Below, one piece after another: positions 14,315-22,337 of a DNA stretch of 42,991 nt. A program made the translations under genes and the position numbers. Position 1 is the first letter of the stretch. Each line of letters opens with the position of its first letter. This stretch comes from Bacillota bacterium (GTDB lineage: Bacteria > Bacillota > Clostridia > Oscillospirales > Oscillospiraceae): NCBI GenBank assembly GCA_021768085.1, contig JAETOJ010000023.1:1-42991 (forward strand), in the 5' to 3' direction. Below the pieces are notes generated by a model that was given only the letters and a program-made list of their open reading frames with translations, did not search any database and was not told the origin of the DNA.

Positions 14315-15504
14315 CGTTGGCCTCGTTGGGCGGGGGCTGGGAGAACACCATGACGGCGGAGTGCGCCGCCGCCCTGAAAAGCGCCGGGTGCATTCTTGGG
14401 GCCCAGCGGCTGCTGGAGCACCTGCCCCAGGGGTGCACGGACAACCGGATCGCCGCCGTAAAGCCCCGGGAGCTGCTGGACGGCATCCTGCGCCAGAGCT
14501 GCGACTGCGCGGTGGTATACAGCGGGGACGCCGGGTTCTATTCCGGGGCCCGGGGGCTGCTGCCCCTGCTGGAGGAGCGGCAGATCCCCGCCCGGGTGCT
14601 GCCGGGTGTGTCCAGCGTGCAGCTGCTGTCCGCCCGGCTGGCCCGGCCCTGGCAGGACTGGAATTTGGTGTCCGCCCACGGCACGGACTGCGACCCGATG
14701 GCGGCGGTGTCCGCCGGACGGCCCGCCTTTTTCCTCACCGGCGGGGCGCTGGGGCCGGGGGAGATCTGCCGTCGGCTGACCCAGGCGGGGCTGGGGGCGC
14801 TGGCCGTCACTGTGGGGGAGAACCTGTCCGCGCCCGAGGAGCGCGTCACCTCCGGCACTGCGGCGGAGCTGGCGGGGCGGGGGTTCCCCTCTCTGTCCGT
14901 GCTGCTGGCGGAGGCCGCCCCTCGGTACGGGCCCCGCTGTCCCGGCATCCCGGACGGGGAATTCATCCGGGGGGACGTGCCCATGACCAAGCAGGAGGTG
15001 CGCTCCGCCGCCCTGGCCAAGCTGGCCGTCCGGCCCGCCGACACCCTGTGGGACGTGGGGGCGGGCACGGGCAGCGTCAGCGTGGAGCTGGCCCTGGCCG
15101 CGCCCCAGGGGCGGGTGTTCGCCGTGGAGTGTGAACAGGACGCTTGCGCCCTCATTTCCGAAAACAAACAGAAATTTTCCACCTGGAATTTACAATTAGT
15201 AGAGGGTCGAGCCCCCCAAGCCCTCCGGGATCTGCCCGCCCCGGACGGGGTGTTCCTCGGCGGCACCAAGGGGGAGCTGGACGCCATTGTGGGGGCGGCG
15301 CTGGACAAAAACCCCAACGCCCGGATCTGCGTGTCCGCCATCGCACTGGAGACGCTGTCCGCCGCCACCGCGGCCCTGACCGGCCGGGGGCTGGAGGCTC
15401 AGGTCACCCAGATCGCCGTCAGCCGCACCAAACCGGCGGGCAGGCTCCATCTGCTCATGGCCAACAACCCCACCTTCCTGATCGCGGGGAACTGCCATGG
15501 TTGA
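14305..15504 (+). CDS. cbiET: CbiE-CbiT fusion: C5,C15-methyltransferase (decarboxylating)
   Basis: A 399-residue fusion of the two enzymes that methylate cobalt-precorrin-7 at C5 (CbiE) and C15 with decarboxylation of the C12 acetate (CbiT), equivalent to aerobic CobL. CbiE occupies about residues 1-210, with VYSGDAGFYSGARGLL and LPGVSSVQLLSARL. CbiT begins at Met227 (MTKQEVRSAALAKL), followed by the SAM-site motif DVGAGTGSVSVELA. An upstream in-frame ATG at 14287 is possible, but AGGGA nine bases before 14305 supports the shorter form. Confidence 0.9.
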   Translation: MRVTLASLGGGWENTMTAECAAALKSAGCILGAQRLLEHLPQGCTDNRIAAVKPRELLDGILRQSCDCAVVYSGDAGFYSGARGLLPLLEERQIPARVLPGVSSVQLLSARLARPWQDWNLVSAHGTDCDPMAAVSAGRPAFFLTGGALGPGEICRRLTQAGLGALAVTVGENLSAPEERVTSGTAAELAGRGFPSLSVLLAEAAPRYGPRCPGIPDGEFIRGDVPMTKQEVRSAALAKLAVRPADTLWDVGAGTGSVSVELALAAPQGRVFAVECEQDACALISENKQKFSTWNLQLVEGRAPQALRDLPAPDGVFLGGTKGELDAIVGAALDKNPNARICVSAIALETLSAATAALTGRGLEAQVTQIAVSRTKPAGRLHLLMANNPTFLIAGNCHG

Positions 15505-16864
15505 GCTGATGATCTCCGCCCCCGCCTCGGGGAGCGGCAAGACGGTGCTGACCTGCGCCCTGCTGGCGGCGCTGAAGGAACGGGGGCTGAACCCCTGCGC
15601 CTTCAAGTGCGGCCCGGACTACATCGACCCCATGTTCCACCGGGCGGCTCTGGGGGTGGACAGCCACAACCTGGATCTGTTCCTGGCGGAGGAGGACGCG
15701 GTGCGCCGACTGTACCGCCGCTGCGCCGCCGCCCACGGCTCGGTGGTGGCGGAGGGGGCCATGGGCTTCTACGACGGCCTGGGCGGCTCCACCCACCGGG
15801 CCAGCGCGTGGCACGCGGCGGACGCGCTAAATCTCCCTGTTCTGCTGGCGGTGCGGCCAAAGGGGGCCAGCCTGACCCTGGCGGCCCAGATCAAGGGGCT
15901 GCTGGACTTCCGCCGCCCCAGCCACATCGCGGGCATTTTCCTCAACGACTGCTCCCCCATGCTGGCCAGCAGCCTGACCCCCATGCTGGAGCGGGAGACG
16001 GGCCTGCCCGTGCTGGGCTGCCTGCCCCATGTGGAGGACGCGGTCTTGGAAAGCCGCCACCTGGGCCTGCGCACCGCCGGGGAGATCGGGGATCTCACCG
16101 CCCGCCTCCACCGGGTGGCGGAGGCGCTGGACAAGGGCATGGACTGGGATAGGCTCTTTGCCCTGTTTGACCGGCGGGAGGGCTGGACGGCCCCTCCCCC
16201 GCCCGACAGCCGGGGCGGCGTCCCCATCGCCGTGGCCCAGGACGAGGCGTTCTGCTTCACCTACGCCGAAACGTTGGACGCTCTGCGGGACGCGGGAGCG
16301 GAGCTGTTGTTTTTCAGCCCCCTCCACGATAAGGCGCTGCCAGAGCGGGCCTGCGGGCTGTACCTGCCCGGGGGCTACCCGGAGCTGTACGCCGGGGCGC
16401 TGGCGGACAACGGCTCCATGCGGCGGTCCGTCCGGACAGCGGTGGAGGCAGGTATGCCCACCGTGGCGGAGTGCGGCGGTTTTTTGTACCTGGGCCAAAC
16501 GCTGGAAGGGATGGACGGGGCAAATTACCCCATGGCCGGGGCCCTGCCCGGGGACGGGGTGCGGAAGGAGCGGCTGGTGCGGTTCGGCTATTCTCAACTG
16601 AGGGCAGAGTCGGACAGCCTGCTGCTGCGCGCCGGGGAGTCCCTCCCCGTCCATGAGTTCCATTACTGGGACTCCACGGACAACGGGGACGGCCTCACCG
16701 CGGTCAAGCCCCTGACAGGCCGGAGCTGGCGGTGCGGCTTTGTGAGCGGACGGCTATATGCCGCCTTCCCCCACCTGTACTTCGCGGGCCGTCCAGAGCT
16801 GGCGGAGCGGTTCGTCCGGGGGGCGGAGCAATACCGAGAGGAGCGGATCACCCATGAGATTTGA
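15497..16864 (+). CDS. cbiA: Cobyrinate a,c-diamide synthase
   Basis: A 455-residue ATP- and glutamine-dependent amidase of the a and c side chains. Residues 7-16 form the P-loop SAPASGSGKT, followed by KCGPDYIDPMFH and EGAMGFYDG. The C-terminal class I-like glutaminase domain carries LYLPGGYPELYA and the catalytic Cys326 (AECGGFLYLG). It overlaps cbiET by eight bases and cobT by eleven, so all three are probably translationally coupled. Confidence 0.93.
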   Translation: MVELMISAPASGSGKTVLTCALLAALKERGLNPCAFKCGPDYIDPMFHRAALGVDSHNLDLFLAEEDAVRRLYRRCAAAHGSVVAEGAMGFYDGLGGSTHRASAWHAADALNLPVLLAVRPKGASLTLAAQIKGLLDFRRPSHIAGIFLNDCSPMLASSLTPMLERETGLPVLGCLPHVEDAVLESRHLGLRTAGEIGDLTARLHRVAEALDKGMDWDRLFALFDRREGWTAPPPPDSRGGVPIAVAQDEAFCFTYAETLDALRDAGAELLFFSPLHDKALPERACGLYLPGGYPELYAGALADNGSMRRSVRTAVEAGMPTVAECGGFLYLGQTLEGMDGANYPMAGALPGDGVRKERLVRFGYSQLRAESDSLLLRAGESLPVHEFHYWDSTDNGDGLTAVKPLTGRSWRCGFVSGRLYAAFPHLYFAGRPELAERFVRGAEQYREERITHEI

Positions 16865-17930
16865 GACGATACGGCAGCTTTTGGACGCCATCCGGCCCGA
16901 CCCCCGGGAGGAGGCGGCCCGGCAGGCGGCCCACCGCCAGTGGGCGTCCATCGCCAAGCCCCTGGACAGCCTGGGCCTGCTGGAGACGGCGGTGGAGGAT
17001 ATCGCCGCCCTCACCCTGAATCACAACATCGACCTGTCCAACCGGGCCCTGCTGCTGCTGTGCGCCGACAACGGCGTGCTGGCCCAGGGGGTGGCCCAGA
17101 GCGACCACACCGTCACGGCGGCCATCGCCCGGAACGCGGGGGCCAAGCGCTCCTCCGTGTGCAAGATGGCGGCGGTGGCCAACTGCCGGGTGGTACCCGT
17201 GGACATGGGGATGAAGGATCCCGGCCGGATCCCCGGCGTGCTGGATCGCCGGATGGGGAACGGCACCGGGGACATCACCCAGGGCCCCGCCATGAGCCGG
17301 GAGCAGGTGGAGCGGGCCGTCCTCACCGGGGCGGAGCTGGCCCTGGAGCTGCACAGCCAGGGCGTGGGCCTGCTGGCCACCGGCGAGATGGGCATTGGCA
17401 ACACCACCACCAGCTCCGCCGTGGCCTGCGCCCTGCTGGGCCGGCCCGCCGGGGAGCTGACGGGCCGGGGGGCGGGCCTGTCCGACGCGGGCCTGCGCCG
17501 GAAGGTGTGGGCGGTGGAGACGGCGCTGGCGGTCAACCGCCCCGATCCGGCGGATCCCCTGGACGTGCTGGCGAAAGTGGGGGGCTTCGACATCGCCGGG
17601 ATGTGCGGCGTATTCCTGGGGGGTGCGGCGGGCCGCGTGCCGGTGTTGATGGACGGGTTCATCAGCACCGTGGCGGCGCTGTGCGCCCTGGGGCTGTGCC
17701 CCGGATCAGGCAAGGCCATGGTGGCCAGCCATGTGTCCGCCGAGCCAGCGGGCCGTCTGATCCTGGACGCCCTGGGCAAAAAGCCCCTGATCACCGCCGG
17801 GATGCGGCTGGGCGAGGGCACCGGGGCAGTGGCGGCCATCCCCCTGCTGGACATGGCGCTGGCCCTGTACTCGGACGGCACCACCTTCGACGGCACTGGC
17901 ATCGAGGCGTACACGCCCCAGGGGGGCTGA
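16854..17930 (+). CDS. cobT: Nicotinate-nucleotide--dimethylbenzimidazole phosphoribosyltransferase
   Basis: A 358-residue enzyme that activates the lower-ligand base to alpha-ribazole phosphate. It shows CADNGVLAQGVAQSD, GEMGIGNTTTSSAV, GRGAGLSD and the GEGTGA motif with catalytic Glu321. The frame is open further upstream inside cbiA, but homology and a GAGAGGAG ribosome site favour the ATG at 16854. Activation of a base suggests the cell finishes a complete corrinoid with a purine or benzimidazole ligand; the base itself cannot be read from sequence. Confidence 0.92.
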   Translation: MRFETIRQLLDAIRPDPREEAARQAAHRQWASIAKPLDSLGLLETAVEDIAALTLNHNIDLSNRALLLLCADNGVLAQGVAQSDHTVTAAIARNAGAKRSSVCKMAAVANCRVVPVDMGMKDPGRIPGVLDRRMGNGTGDITQGPAMSREQVERAVLTGAELALELHSQGVGLLATGEMGIGNTTTSSAVACALLGRPAGELTGRGAGLSDAGLRRKVWAVETALAVNRPDPADPLDVLAKVGGFDIAGMCGVFLGGAAGRVPVLMDGFISTVAALCALGLCPGSGKAMVASHVSAEPAGRLILDALGKKPLITAGMRLGEGTGAVAAIPLLDMALALYSDGTTFDGTGIEAYTPQGG

Positions 17931-17932
17931 GC

Positions 17933-18463
17933 GTGTTTACCTTTGTGATCGGCGGGGCGGCCAGCGGTAAGAGCGAATACGCCGAGGGGCTGATTCTGGC
18001 CTCCCCCCACCGGCCCCGGATCTACATCGCCACCATGGAGCCCTTTGGCCCGGAGGGGCAGGCCCGGATCGCCCGCCACCGGACGCTGCGCCGGGGAAAG
18101 GGGTTTGAGACGGTGGAGCAGTACACCGATCTCGCCGCCCTGAGGCTGCCCCAGCGGGGGGCAGTGCTGCTGGAATGCCTGGGCAACCTCACTGCCAACG
18201 AGCTGTATAGCCCTGCCGGAGCGGGGACGCTGGAGGGGACCGTGTCCGCCGTAGCGGGCGGCGTGAAGGCCCTGCTCCCCCAGTGTGCCGACTTGGTGGT
18301 GGTGGGCAACGAGGTCTGTTCCGGCGGCAGGAAGTACGCTGGAGACACGGACCGCTACCTGCGGGCGCTGGGGGAGGTCAACCGGCTGCTGGTCGGTTGG
18401 GCTGACCGGGTGTGCGAGGTGGTCTGCGGCATCCCATATTGGCACAAGGGGGCAGAGGTATGA
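17933..18463 (+). CDS. cobU: Adenosylcobinamide kinase / GTP guanylyltransferase
   Basis: A 176-residue bifunctional enzyme that phosphorylates adenosylcobinamide and then makes the GDP derivative. The P-loop GGAASGKS is at residues 7-14. His49 in RHRTLR aligns with the guanylylated histidine of known CobU. A VVGNEVCSGG motif lies in the second half. It begins with GTG two bases after the cobT stop and overlaps cobS by four. A second, much shorter CobU-like gene lies after cobS. Confidence 0.9.
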   Translation: MFTFVIGGAASGKSEYAEGLILASPHRPRIYIATMEPFGPEGQARIARHRTLRRGKGFETVEQYTDLAALRLPQRGAVLLECLGNLTANELYSPAGAGTLEGTVSAVAGGVKALLPQCADLVVVGNEVCSGGRKYAGDTDRYLRALGEVNRLLVGWADRVCEVVCGIPYWHKGAEV

Positions 18464-19239
18464 TTGTCATAGAGACGGTGCTGGTGGCTTTCGCTATGTT
18501 TTCTGCCATCCCCCTGCCCCAGGTGGAGTGGAACGGGCGCACGATGCGCTATGCGCTGTGCGCTTTCCCGCTGGTGGGGGCCGTGTGCGCGGCCCTGTGG
18601 TGGGGCTGGGCCTGGCTGTGCGCCTTTTTTGCCGCGCCGGAGCTGCTGCGGGGGGCGGGCTTCTGTCTGACCCCGGTGCTGGTCACCGGGGGCATTCATC
18701 TGGACGGTTACGCCGACACCTGCGACGCCCTGGCAAGCTGCGCCCCGCCGGAAAAGAAGCAGGAGATTTTGAAGGATCCCCGGTGCGGAGCCTTTGCCGT
18801 CATCCGGCTGTGCGCCTATTTTACCGCCCATTTGGCCCTATGCTCTGCCCTGCGGCCGGACAACCGGGCGCTGTGGGCCATGGGGCTGGGCTTTGTGCTG
18901 GAGCGGGGGCTGTCCGGGCTGGCCATTGCCCGGTTCCCTTTGGCAAAGAACACTGGGCTGGCCCACACCTTTGCCACCGCCGCGGATCGAACCGCCGTGG
19001 GGCGGATCTTGATGGCCATATGTGCCCTGACGGCGACGGCGATGATCGCCCTGGGGGGCGTTGCCGGCGGGATGATGGCGTTGGCGGCGCTGCTGGTGTT
19101 CTGGCGCTACCGGGTGACGGCGGACAGCCAGTTCGGCGGGCTGTCCGGCGATCTGGCGGGCTGGTTCCTTCAGCGCTCGGAGCTGTGGATGCTGGGGGTG
19201 CTGGCGGCTTGCCAGCTGTTGGAGGCGAGATTCAGATGA
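18460..19239 (+). CDS. cobS: Adenosylcobinamide-GDP ribazoletransferase
   Basis: A 259-residue membrane enzyme that joins the activated corrinoid with alpha-ribazole (phosphate). It has several hydrophobic helices. The metal-binding motif GGIHLDGYADTCDAL, rich in aspartate, lies near residue 80. It is followed by KDPRCGAFAVIRLC, another family signature. The start ATG at 18460 overlaps the cobU stop, and its stop overlaps the start of the short CobU-like gene. Confidence 0.92.
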   Translation: MIVIETVLVAFAMFSAIPLPQVEWNGRTMRYALCAFPLVGAVCAALWWGWAWLCAFFAAPELLRGAGFCLTPVLVTGGIHLDGYADTCDALASCAPPEKKQEILKDPRCGAFAVIRLCAYFTAHLALCSALRPDNRALWAMGLGFVLERGLSGLAIARFPLAKNTGLAHTFATAADRTAVGRILMAICALTATAMIALGGVAGGMMALAALLVFWRYRVTADSQFGGLSGDLAGWFLQRSELWMLGVLAACQLLEARFR

Positions 19240-19559
19240 TTTTCATTACGGGGCCGCTGTATAGCGGCAAAACGGAGTACGCCTGCTCCCTGCTGGGCTG
19301 TACGCCGGAGGAGCTGGAGGGCCGCGCCATCCGGGACACCCAGGAGCTGGCCCGGAACTGCGCCGATCTGGAGGCGCTGGCGGACGAGCTGGCCCAGTCC
19401 GAGGTGGTGATCGCCGCCGAGGTGGGGGGCGGCGTGGTGCCGGTGGATCCCCAGGAGCGGGCCCACCGGGAGGCGGCGGGACGGCTGGCCTGCCTGCTGG
19501 CCCAGCGGGCGGAGCGGGTGATCCGGGTGTTCTGCGGCCTGCCCCAGGTACTGAAATGA
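19236..19559 (+). CDS. Short CobU-like P-loop protein
   Basis: A 107-residue protein that resembles the two ends of CobU with the middle missing. The P-loop GPLYSGKT is at residues 6-13 and a CobU-type EVGGGVVPVDP motif is at 62-72, followed by a helical C-terminus (ERVIRVFCGLPQ). It has no RHRxxR segment, which carries the guanylylated histidine in full CobU. It may keep kinase-type nucleotide binding, bind a partner or be degenerate. Coupling on both sides by ATGA overlaps (cobS before, cobC after) argues that it is translated and retained. Confidence 0.8.
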   Translation: MIFITGPLYSGKTEYACSLLGCTPEELEGRAIRDTQELARNCADLEALADELAQSEVVIAAEVGGGVVPVDPQERAHREAAGRLACLLAQRAERVIRVFCGLPQVLK

Positions 19560-20155
19560 GGGTCTGGCTGCTGCGCCACGGGGAGACGGACTACAACGCC
19601 CAACAAAAGTACCTGGGCCGCACCGACCTGTCCCTGTCGGAGCGAGGCTGGAGGGCGCTGACCCGGGCGGAGTTCTCCCCGGAGGTGGTGTACGTCTCCC
19701 CCCTGCGCCGGACGGCGGAGACGGCGGAGCTCCTGTTCCCGGGGGCGCGGCAGATCCCGGTGCCCGGCCTCCAGGAGATGGACTTCGGCCTGTTCGAGGG
19801 CAAGAGCTGGCGGGAGATGGAGCATCTCCCGGCCTACCGGGCCTGGGTGGACGGGGGCTGTGTGGACGCGCCTCCCGGCGGGGAGTCCCGGGCCCGGTTC
19901 TGCCATCGGATCTGCGCCGCCGTTCGGGATCTGCTGGACGGGGCGGCCGCCGCAGGAGCGGAGCGGCTGGTCATTGTGGCCCACGGCGGCACCCAGATGG
20001 CGGCGCTGGAGCGGTTCGCCCTGCCCCGGCGGGACTATTATTCCTGGAACGGCCCCCTGGGGGGCGGCTTTGTGCTGGACGGCTCCCGGTGGGGGGCGGA
20101 GGGGACGCTGGCCCTGGTGGACACCGTGTCCTATGCCCGGGTGGAGCCCTGCTGA
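19556..20155 (+). CDS. cobC: Histidine phosphatase, probable alpha-ribazole phosphatase
   Basis: A 199-residue phosphoglycerate-mutase-like phosphatase. The RHGETDYN catalytic motif is at residues 7-14, and the second histidine is in VIVAHGGTQMAAL. GLQEMDFGLFEGKSW is the usual mid-motif of CobC-type members. In this setting it should remove the phosphate from alpha-ribazole phosphate or adenosylcobalamin phosphate. The family also contains generic phosphatases, so the specific role rests on operon position. Confidence 0.85.
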   Translation: MRVWLLRHGETDYNAQQKYLGRTDLSLSERGWRALTRAEFSPEVVYVSPLRRTAETAELLFPGARQIPVPGLQEMDFGLFEGKSWREMEHLPAYRAWVDGGCVDAPPGGESRARFCHRICAAVRDLLDGAAAAGAERLVIVAHGGTQMAALERFALPRRDYYSWNGPLGGGFVLDGSRWGAEGTLALVDTVSYARVEPC

Positions 20156-20283
20156 CCCGGAGCGCGGCGGGCCGGGTCGCTGTGTGCCGGTGGCACACGC
20201 TCAGCCACGACCGAGTCGAAGACGAGACCGTCCCGCCCTACCAGGGCTGCGCTTGTTTGGAAGATGCTTATTTAGGAGAGGCG

Positions 20284-21264
20284 ATGGAAATGAGATCAAT
20301 GACGGCCATCCCCTGCGGGTTCGCCCTGGATCTGCTGCTGGCCGATCCGGAGCGGATGCCCCATCCGGTGGTGTATATGGGAAAGGCTATCTCCGCCCTG
20401 GAGGGCTTCCTGCGCCCCCGCCTGCCCAAAACACCCCGGGGAGAGCTGCTGGGCGGGGCCATCCTGGCGGCGGCCCTTCCGGTGGGGACGTATGTGGTAA
20501 CCAGCGGGGCGTGCCGGGCGGCGAGGCGGATCCACCCGGCGCTGGGCTTCGGGCTGGAGACGCTGTGGTGCTGGCAGGCGCTGGCCCTGAAGGGGCTGGC
20601 GGTGGAGAGCAGCCGCGTCCAGGCAGAGCTGGAGCGGGGCGATCTGCCCGCCGCTCAAAAGGCCGTGAGTCGGATCGTGGGCCGGGATACCCAGGTGCTG
20701 ACGGCGGAGGGGGTGGCCAAGGCCGCGGTGGAGACGGTGGCGGAGAACTTCTCCGACGGGGTGGCCGCGCCTTTGTTCTATATGCTCATCGGCGGCGCGC
20801 CCCTGGCCCTCACCTACAAGGCGGTGAACACCATGGACAGCATGGTGGGCTACAAAAGTGACCGCTACCTCTACTTTGGCAGGGCGGCGGCTAAGCTGGA
20901 CGATGTGGCCAACCTGATCCCCTCCCGGTTGGCGGCGCTGTGCTGGATCGGCGGTGCCTTCCTCACCGGGCAGGACGGCAGGGGGGCGTGGCGGATCTGG
21001 CGGCGGGATCGCCGGAACCATGCCAGCCCCAACTCCGCCCAGACGGAGTCCGCCTGCGCCGGGGCGTTGGGTGTTCAGCTGGCGGGACCCGCGTCCTACT
21101 TCGGCAAGACGGTGGACAAGCCCACCATCGGCGACCCGGGCAGGCCGGTGGAGCCAAAGGACATCGCCCGGGCCAACCGGATGCTGTACGCCGCCGGCGG
21201 GCTGGCCCTGGGGGCGGGCCTGCTGGCCAAAGCCCTGGCAGGCAGCCGGAGGCGGAAGCCATGA
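20284..21264 (+). CDS. cbiB: Adenosylcobinamide-phosphate synthase
   Basis: A 326-residue membrane protein that attaches aminopropanol (phosphate) to adenosylcobyric acid. Family motifs are FALDLLLADPERMPHPVVYMG at the N-terminus, VETVAENFSDGVAAPLFY and YKAVNTMDSMVGY, with several membrane segments. A gap of 128 bases with a small hairpin (20182-20198) separates it from cobC, the only real spacing in the operon. The ATG at 20284 follows TAGGAGAG by five bases; ATG 20290 is an alternative. In-frame sequence further upstream looks non-coding. Confidence 0.9.
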   Translation: MEMRSMTAIPCGFALDLLLADPERMPHPVVYMGKAISALEGFLRPRLPKTPRGELLGGAILAAALPVGTYVVTSGACRAARRIHPALGFGLETLWCWQALALKGLAVESSRVQAELERGDLPAAQKAVSRIVGRDTQVLTAEGVAKAAVETVAENFSDGVAAPLFYMLIGGAPLALTYKAVNTMDSMVGYKSDRYLYFGRAAAKLDDVANLIPSRLAALCWIGGAFLTGQDGRGAWRIWRRDRRNHASPNSAQTESACAGALGVQLAGPASYFGKTVDKPTIGDPGRPVEPKDIARANRMLYAAGGLALGAGLLAKALAGSRRRKP

Positions 21265-22337
21265 CGGAGGGGCGTCGTTTGACCCACGGCGGGGACTGGG
21301 CGGGCTATCAGGCCCGGTACGGGGGGCAGCCCCTGGACTTCTCCGCCAACATCAGCCCTCTGGGGATGCCGGAGGGGGTGCGCTGGGCGGCGGCGGACGC
21401 GCTGGCCGATGCCCACCGCTACCCCGATCCCCTGTGCCGCGGCCTGGTGGAGGCCATCGCCCAGGCGGAGCGGGTGGAGCCGGACTGGTGCCTGTGCGGA
21501 AACGGGGCGGCGGATCTGATCTACCGGGCGGTGCTGGCCAGACGGCCGAAAAAGGCCCTCATCACCGCCCCCGCCTTCGCGGAGTATGAGGCGGCGCTGG
21601 AGCTGATCGGATGCGAAACGGATCGCTTCCCCCTCCGGGCAGAGGACGAGTTCGCCCTGGGGGAGGACTTCCCGGACGCGATTTCCCCGGAGACAGACCT
21701 GGTGTTCCTGTGCCAGCCCAACAACCCCACCGGGCGAACCATCCCCCGGCCCCTGCTGGAGCGGGCGCTGGAGCGCTGCCGGGAGGCGGACGCCCTGCTG
21801 GTGGTGGACGAGTGCTTCCTGGACTTTCTGGACGAGCCGGAGGCGTTCACCATGAAGGGCCTCCTGGGCCGGTATCCCAATCTGCTGATCCTGAAGGCGT
21901 TCACCAAGCTGTACGCCATGGCGGGGCTGCGGCTGGGGTACTGTCTGTGCGCCGACGCCGCCCTGCTGGGGCGGATGCGGGAGGCGGGCCAGCCCTGGGC
22001 GGTGTCCGGCCCCGCCATGGCGGCGGGAGTGGCCGCACTGAGGGAGACGGAGTACGTCCAGGCCGTCCGGGCGCTGATCCAGGCCGAACGGCCCCGGCTG
22101 GCGGAGGCGCTGTCTCGGCTGGGCCTGCGGGTGATCCCGGGGGAGGCCAACTATCTGCTGTTCCACTCCCCCGTGCCCCTGGAGGAGCCCCTGCGGGAGC
22201 GGGGGATCCTGATCCGGGACTGCTCCAACTACCACGGGCTGGGCCGGGGCTGGTATCGGACGGCGGTGCGGGATGGGGCGGACAACGGGCGGCTTATCGC
22301 CGCGCTGAAGGACGTTTTGAAGGAGGGGACTTTATGA
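21261..22337 (+). CDS. cobD: L-threonine-O-3-phosphate decarboxylase (PLP)
   Basis: A 358-residue fold-type I aminotransferase relative that decarboxylates threonine phosphate to aminopropanol phosphate for CbiB. It starts HGGDWAGYQARYG and shows LDFSANISPLGMP, CQPNNPTGRT and the PLP lysine, Lys216, in FTKLYAMAGLRLGY. The position matches Lys216 of the Salmonella enzyme as I recall it. HisC-type aminotransferases look similar, but the N-terminal motif and the neighbours favour CobD. It overlaps cbiB and cbiP by four bases each. Confidence 0.9.
   Translation: MTEGRRLTHGGDWAGYQARYGGQPLDFSANISPLGMPEGVRWAAADALADAHRYPDPLCRGLVEAIAQAERVEPDWCLCGNGAADLIYRAVLARRPKKALITAPAFAEYEAALELIGCETDRFPLRAEDEFALGEDFPDAISPETDLVFLCQPNNPTGRTIPRPLLERALERCREADALLVVDECFLDFLDEPEAFTMKGLLGRYPNLLILKAFTKLYAMAGLRLGYCLCADAALLGRMREAGQPWAVSGPAMAAGVAALRETEYVQAVRALIQAERPRLAEALSRLGLRVIPGEANYLLFHSPVPLEEPLRERGILIRDCSNYHGLGRGWYRTAVRDGADNGRLIAALKDVLKEGTL

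Noticed and set aside
20156-20283. Small gene or N-terminal extension of cbiB in the 128-base gap
   Set aside because: The in-frame sequence has no family resemblance and contains a hairpin; a ribosome site directly before 20284 supports the shorter cbiB.
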